Below, one piece after another: positions 5,166 to 5,708 of a stretch of 5,708 bases of DNA (the stretch's first letter is position 1; every line of letters starts with the position of its first letter). The DNA is from Clostridiales bacterium (GTDB lineage: Bacteria > Bacillota > Clostridia > Christensenellales > CAG-314): NCBI GenBank assembly GCA_003537755.1, contig DPQS01000008.1, positions 5,818-11,525 on the forward strand, in the 5' to 3' direction. The notes beneath the pieces were generated by a model. The model saw nothing but the letters and a program-made list of their open reading frames with translations. It was not told the origin of the DNA and did no database searches. The position numbers were made by a program, and so were the translations under genes.

Positions 5166-5708
5166 ATGAAACTTTTTCAGGCTGTAAAGCTGTGCGGCGA
5201 AATTGCCGCGCTGGACCTGAGTGAAACCTATTTTTCCGCGGAAAAGACACCGCCTGACAAGGACGTGCAACTTTTCGTGACGGCGGCAGGTTTTGTGGTG
5301 GACGAGTTGTTTGCTACGTCGGGCTACATGCTGTGTCGCACGGAAGCCGAAGCAAAAAACGGTTTTATTGCGCTGGACGACATGATTAAGGCGATTTCCG
5401 TCACCGACGAAAGCGGCAATGCCGTCACCTTTCGCTACACCGACGGCGGACTGTTGACGACGGACTGCGACAAAGTGGCTGTCATCTACGCAAAACGCCC
5501 GACGCACCCGGGCTGGCAGGACGAAGTGCCCGTACCGACGGGGATAGCAAGCGACAGAGTAGTGATTTACGGCATGCTTGCCGAGTACTTTCTTATGCGC
5601 GGCGACGTCAATCAGTCGGCTGTGTGGCGCACGAGATTCGTCGACGCGGCAACAATAGACGGCGACAAAAAATTTGCACGTAATCTTCCGCAAAGGAGGT
5701 GGCTGTGG
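5166..5708 (+). CDS. Probable head-tail connector/adaptor protein (3' end outside window)
   Basis: An open frame runs from the ATG at 5166 to the window edge without a stop, 181 codons, so the final residues are missing. GAGGAG (5154-5159) lies 6 nt upstream. Visible parts: MKLFQAVKLCGEIAALDL (1-18), QLFVTAAGFVVDELFATSGYMLCRTE (35-60), a strand-rich middle with GFIALDDMIKAISVTDESGNAVTFRYTDG (66-94) and KVAVIYAKRPT (103-113), then VPVPTGIASDRVVIYGMLAEYFLMRGDVNQSAVWRTRFVDAA (121-162) and a basic end (ARNLPQRRWLW). The pattern of a serine/aspartate-arginine helix, a Y-G-x-x-A-E-Y-x-L-x-x-G helix, W-x-x-R-F and a final RRW resembles neck or adaptor proteins that follow capsid genes in Bacillota phages. 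Such proteins bind the portal ring and link it to the tail. The connector role is inferred from position and pattern. The expected length is close to complete, since the next gene's SD lies in its last codons. Confidence 0.75.
   Translation, partial: MKLFQAVKLCGEIAALDLSETYFSAEKTPPDKDVQLFVTAAGFVVDELFATSGYMLCRTEAEAKNGFIALDDMIKAISVTDESGNAVTFRYTDGGLLTTDCDKVAVIYAKRPTHPGWQDEVPVPTGIASDRVVIYGMLAEYFLMRGDVNQSAVWRTRFVDAATIDGDKKFARNLPQRRWLW
5692..5700 (+). promoter_or_regulatory. Ribosome binding site of the next, unseen gene
   Basis: AAAGGAGGT is a near-perfect SD inside the 3' end of the connector gene. A GTG at 5705 stands 4 nt downstream and is a candidate start; an ATG just past the window is equally possible. 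It implies that the connector gene ends within a few codons and that the operon goes on. Confidence 0.7.

Noticed and set aside
4842..5693. 283-aa minus-strand frame opposite the last two genes
   Set aside because: Codon-aligned shadow running through both genes, which share one frame. It has no recognisable protein features.

Overview
This window is the head-morphogenesis module of a tailed double-stranded DNA bacteriophage or prophage (Caudoviricetes). All genes are on the + strand. The order is: C-terminal end of the large terminase, a small protein resembling terminase-small-subunit C-termini, a small cysteine-rich protein, portal, scaffold-like protein, major capsid protein, a small conserved-looking hypothetical, and a probable head-tail connector cut by the window end. 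Base composition is roughly balanced, and most starts carry strong AAGGAGG-type Shine-Dalgarno (SD) sites. The protein sequences resemble, from memory, those of phages infecting Bacillota/Clostridia. A Clostridia-like host is therefore the best guess, but no host gene is present to prove it. Stops of all three types end genes (TGA, TAA, TAG), so the standard code fits. Nothing in the window tells an integrated prophage from a free phage.

Region 2-1028 is a tightly packed packaging cluster. The terminase nuclease end carries a DDHAMDELRYY motif. A 123-aa basic/acidic protein follows 2 nt after its stop. A 69-aa Cys-rich protein then overlaps that gene by ATGA. Region 1057-3438 holds the 609-aa portal and a 182-aa scaffold-like protein only 3 nt apart. 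No maturation protease is seen between portal and capsid, which suggests a separate scaffold rather than a protease-processed assembly, although a protease could lie outside the window.

Region 3439-3620 is a 182-nt non-coding leader before the major capsid gene. It is dense with inverted repeats that could fold into several consecutive, partly competing hairpins, and it is the least explained stretch here. The 388-aa capsid protein (HK97-like fold expected) is followed at once by a strong intrinsic terminator at 4794-4827. The next gene starts at 4833 with no visible SD, so the genes beyond depend on readthrough or an unseen promoter. The last gene (5166 to window end) is open to the edge and carries inside its 3' end the SD of the following gene.

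The genes work together in capsid building and filling. Scaffold and capsid protein assemble on the portal ring, the terminase motor docks on the portal and pumps DNA, and the connector then closes the portal for tail attachment. I saw no tRNA, CRISPR, insertion sequence, attachment site or defence gene. I do not see convincing evidence of an undescribed system. The best leads are the structured capsid leader, the terminator with its SD-less neighbour, and the terminase-like small protein.
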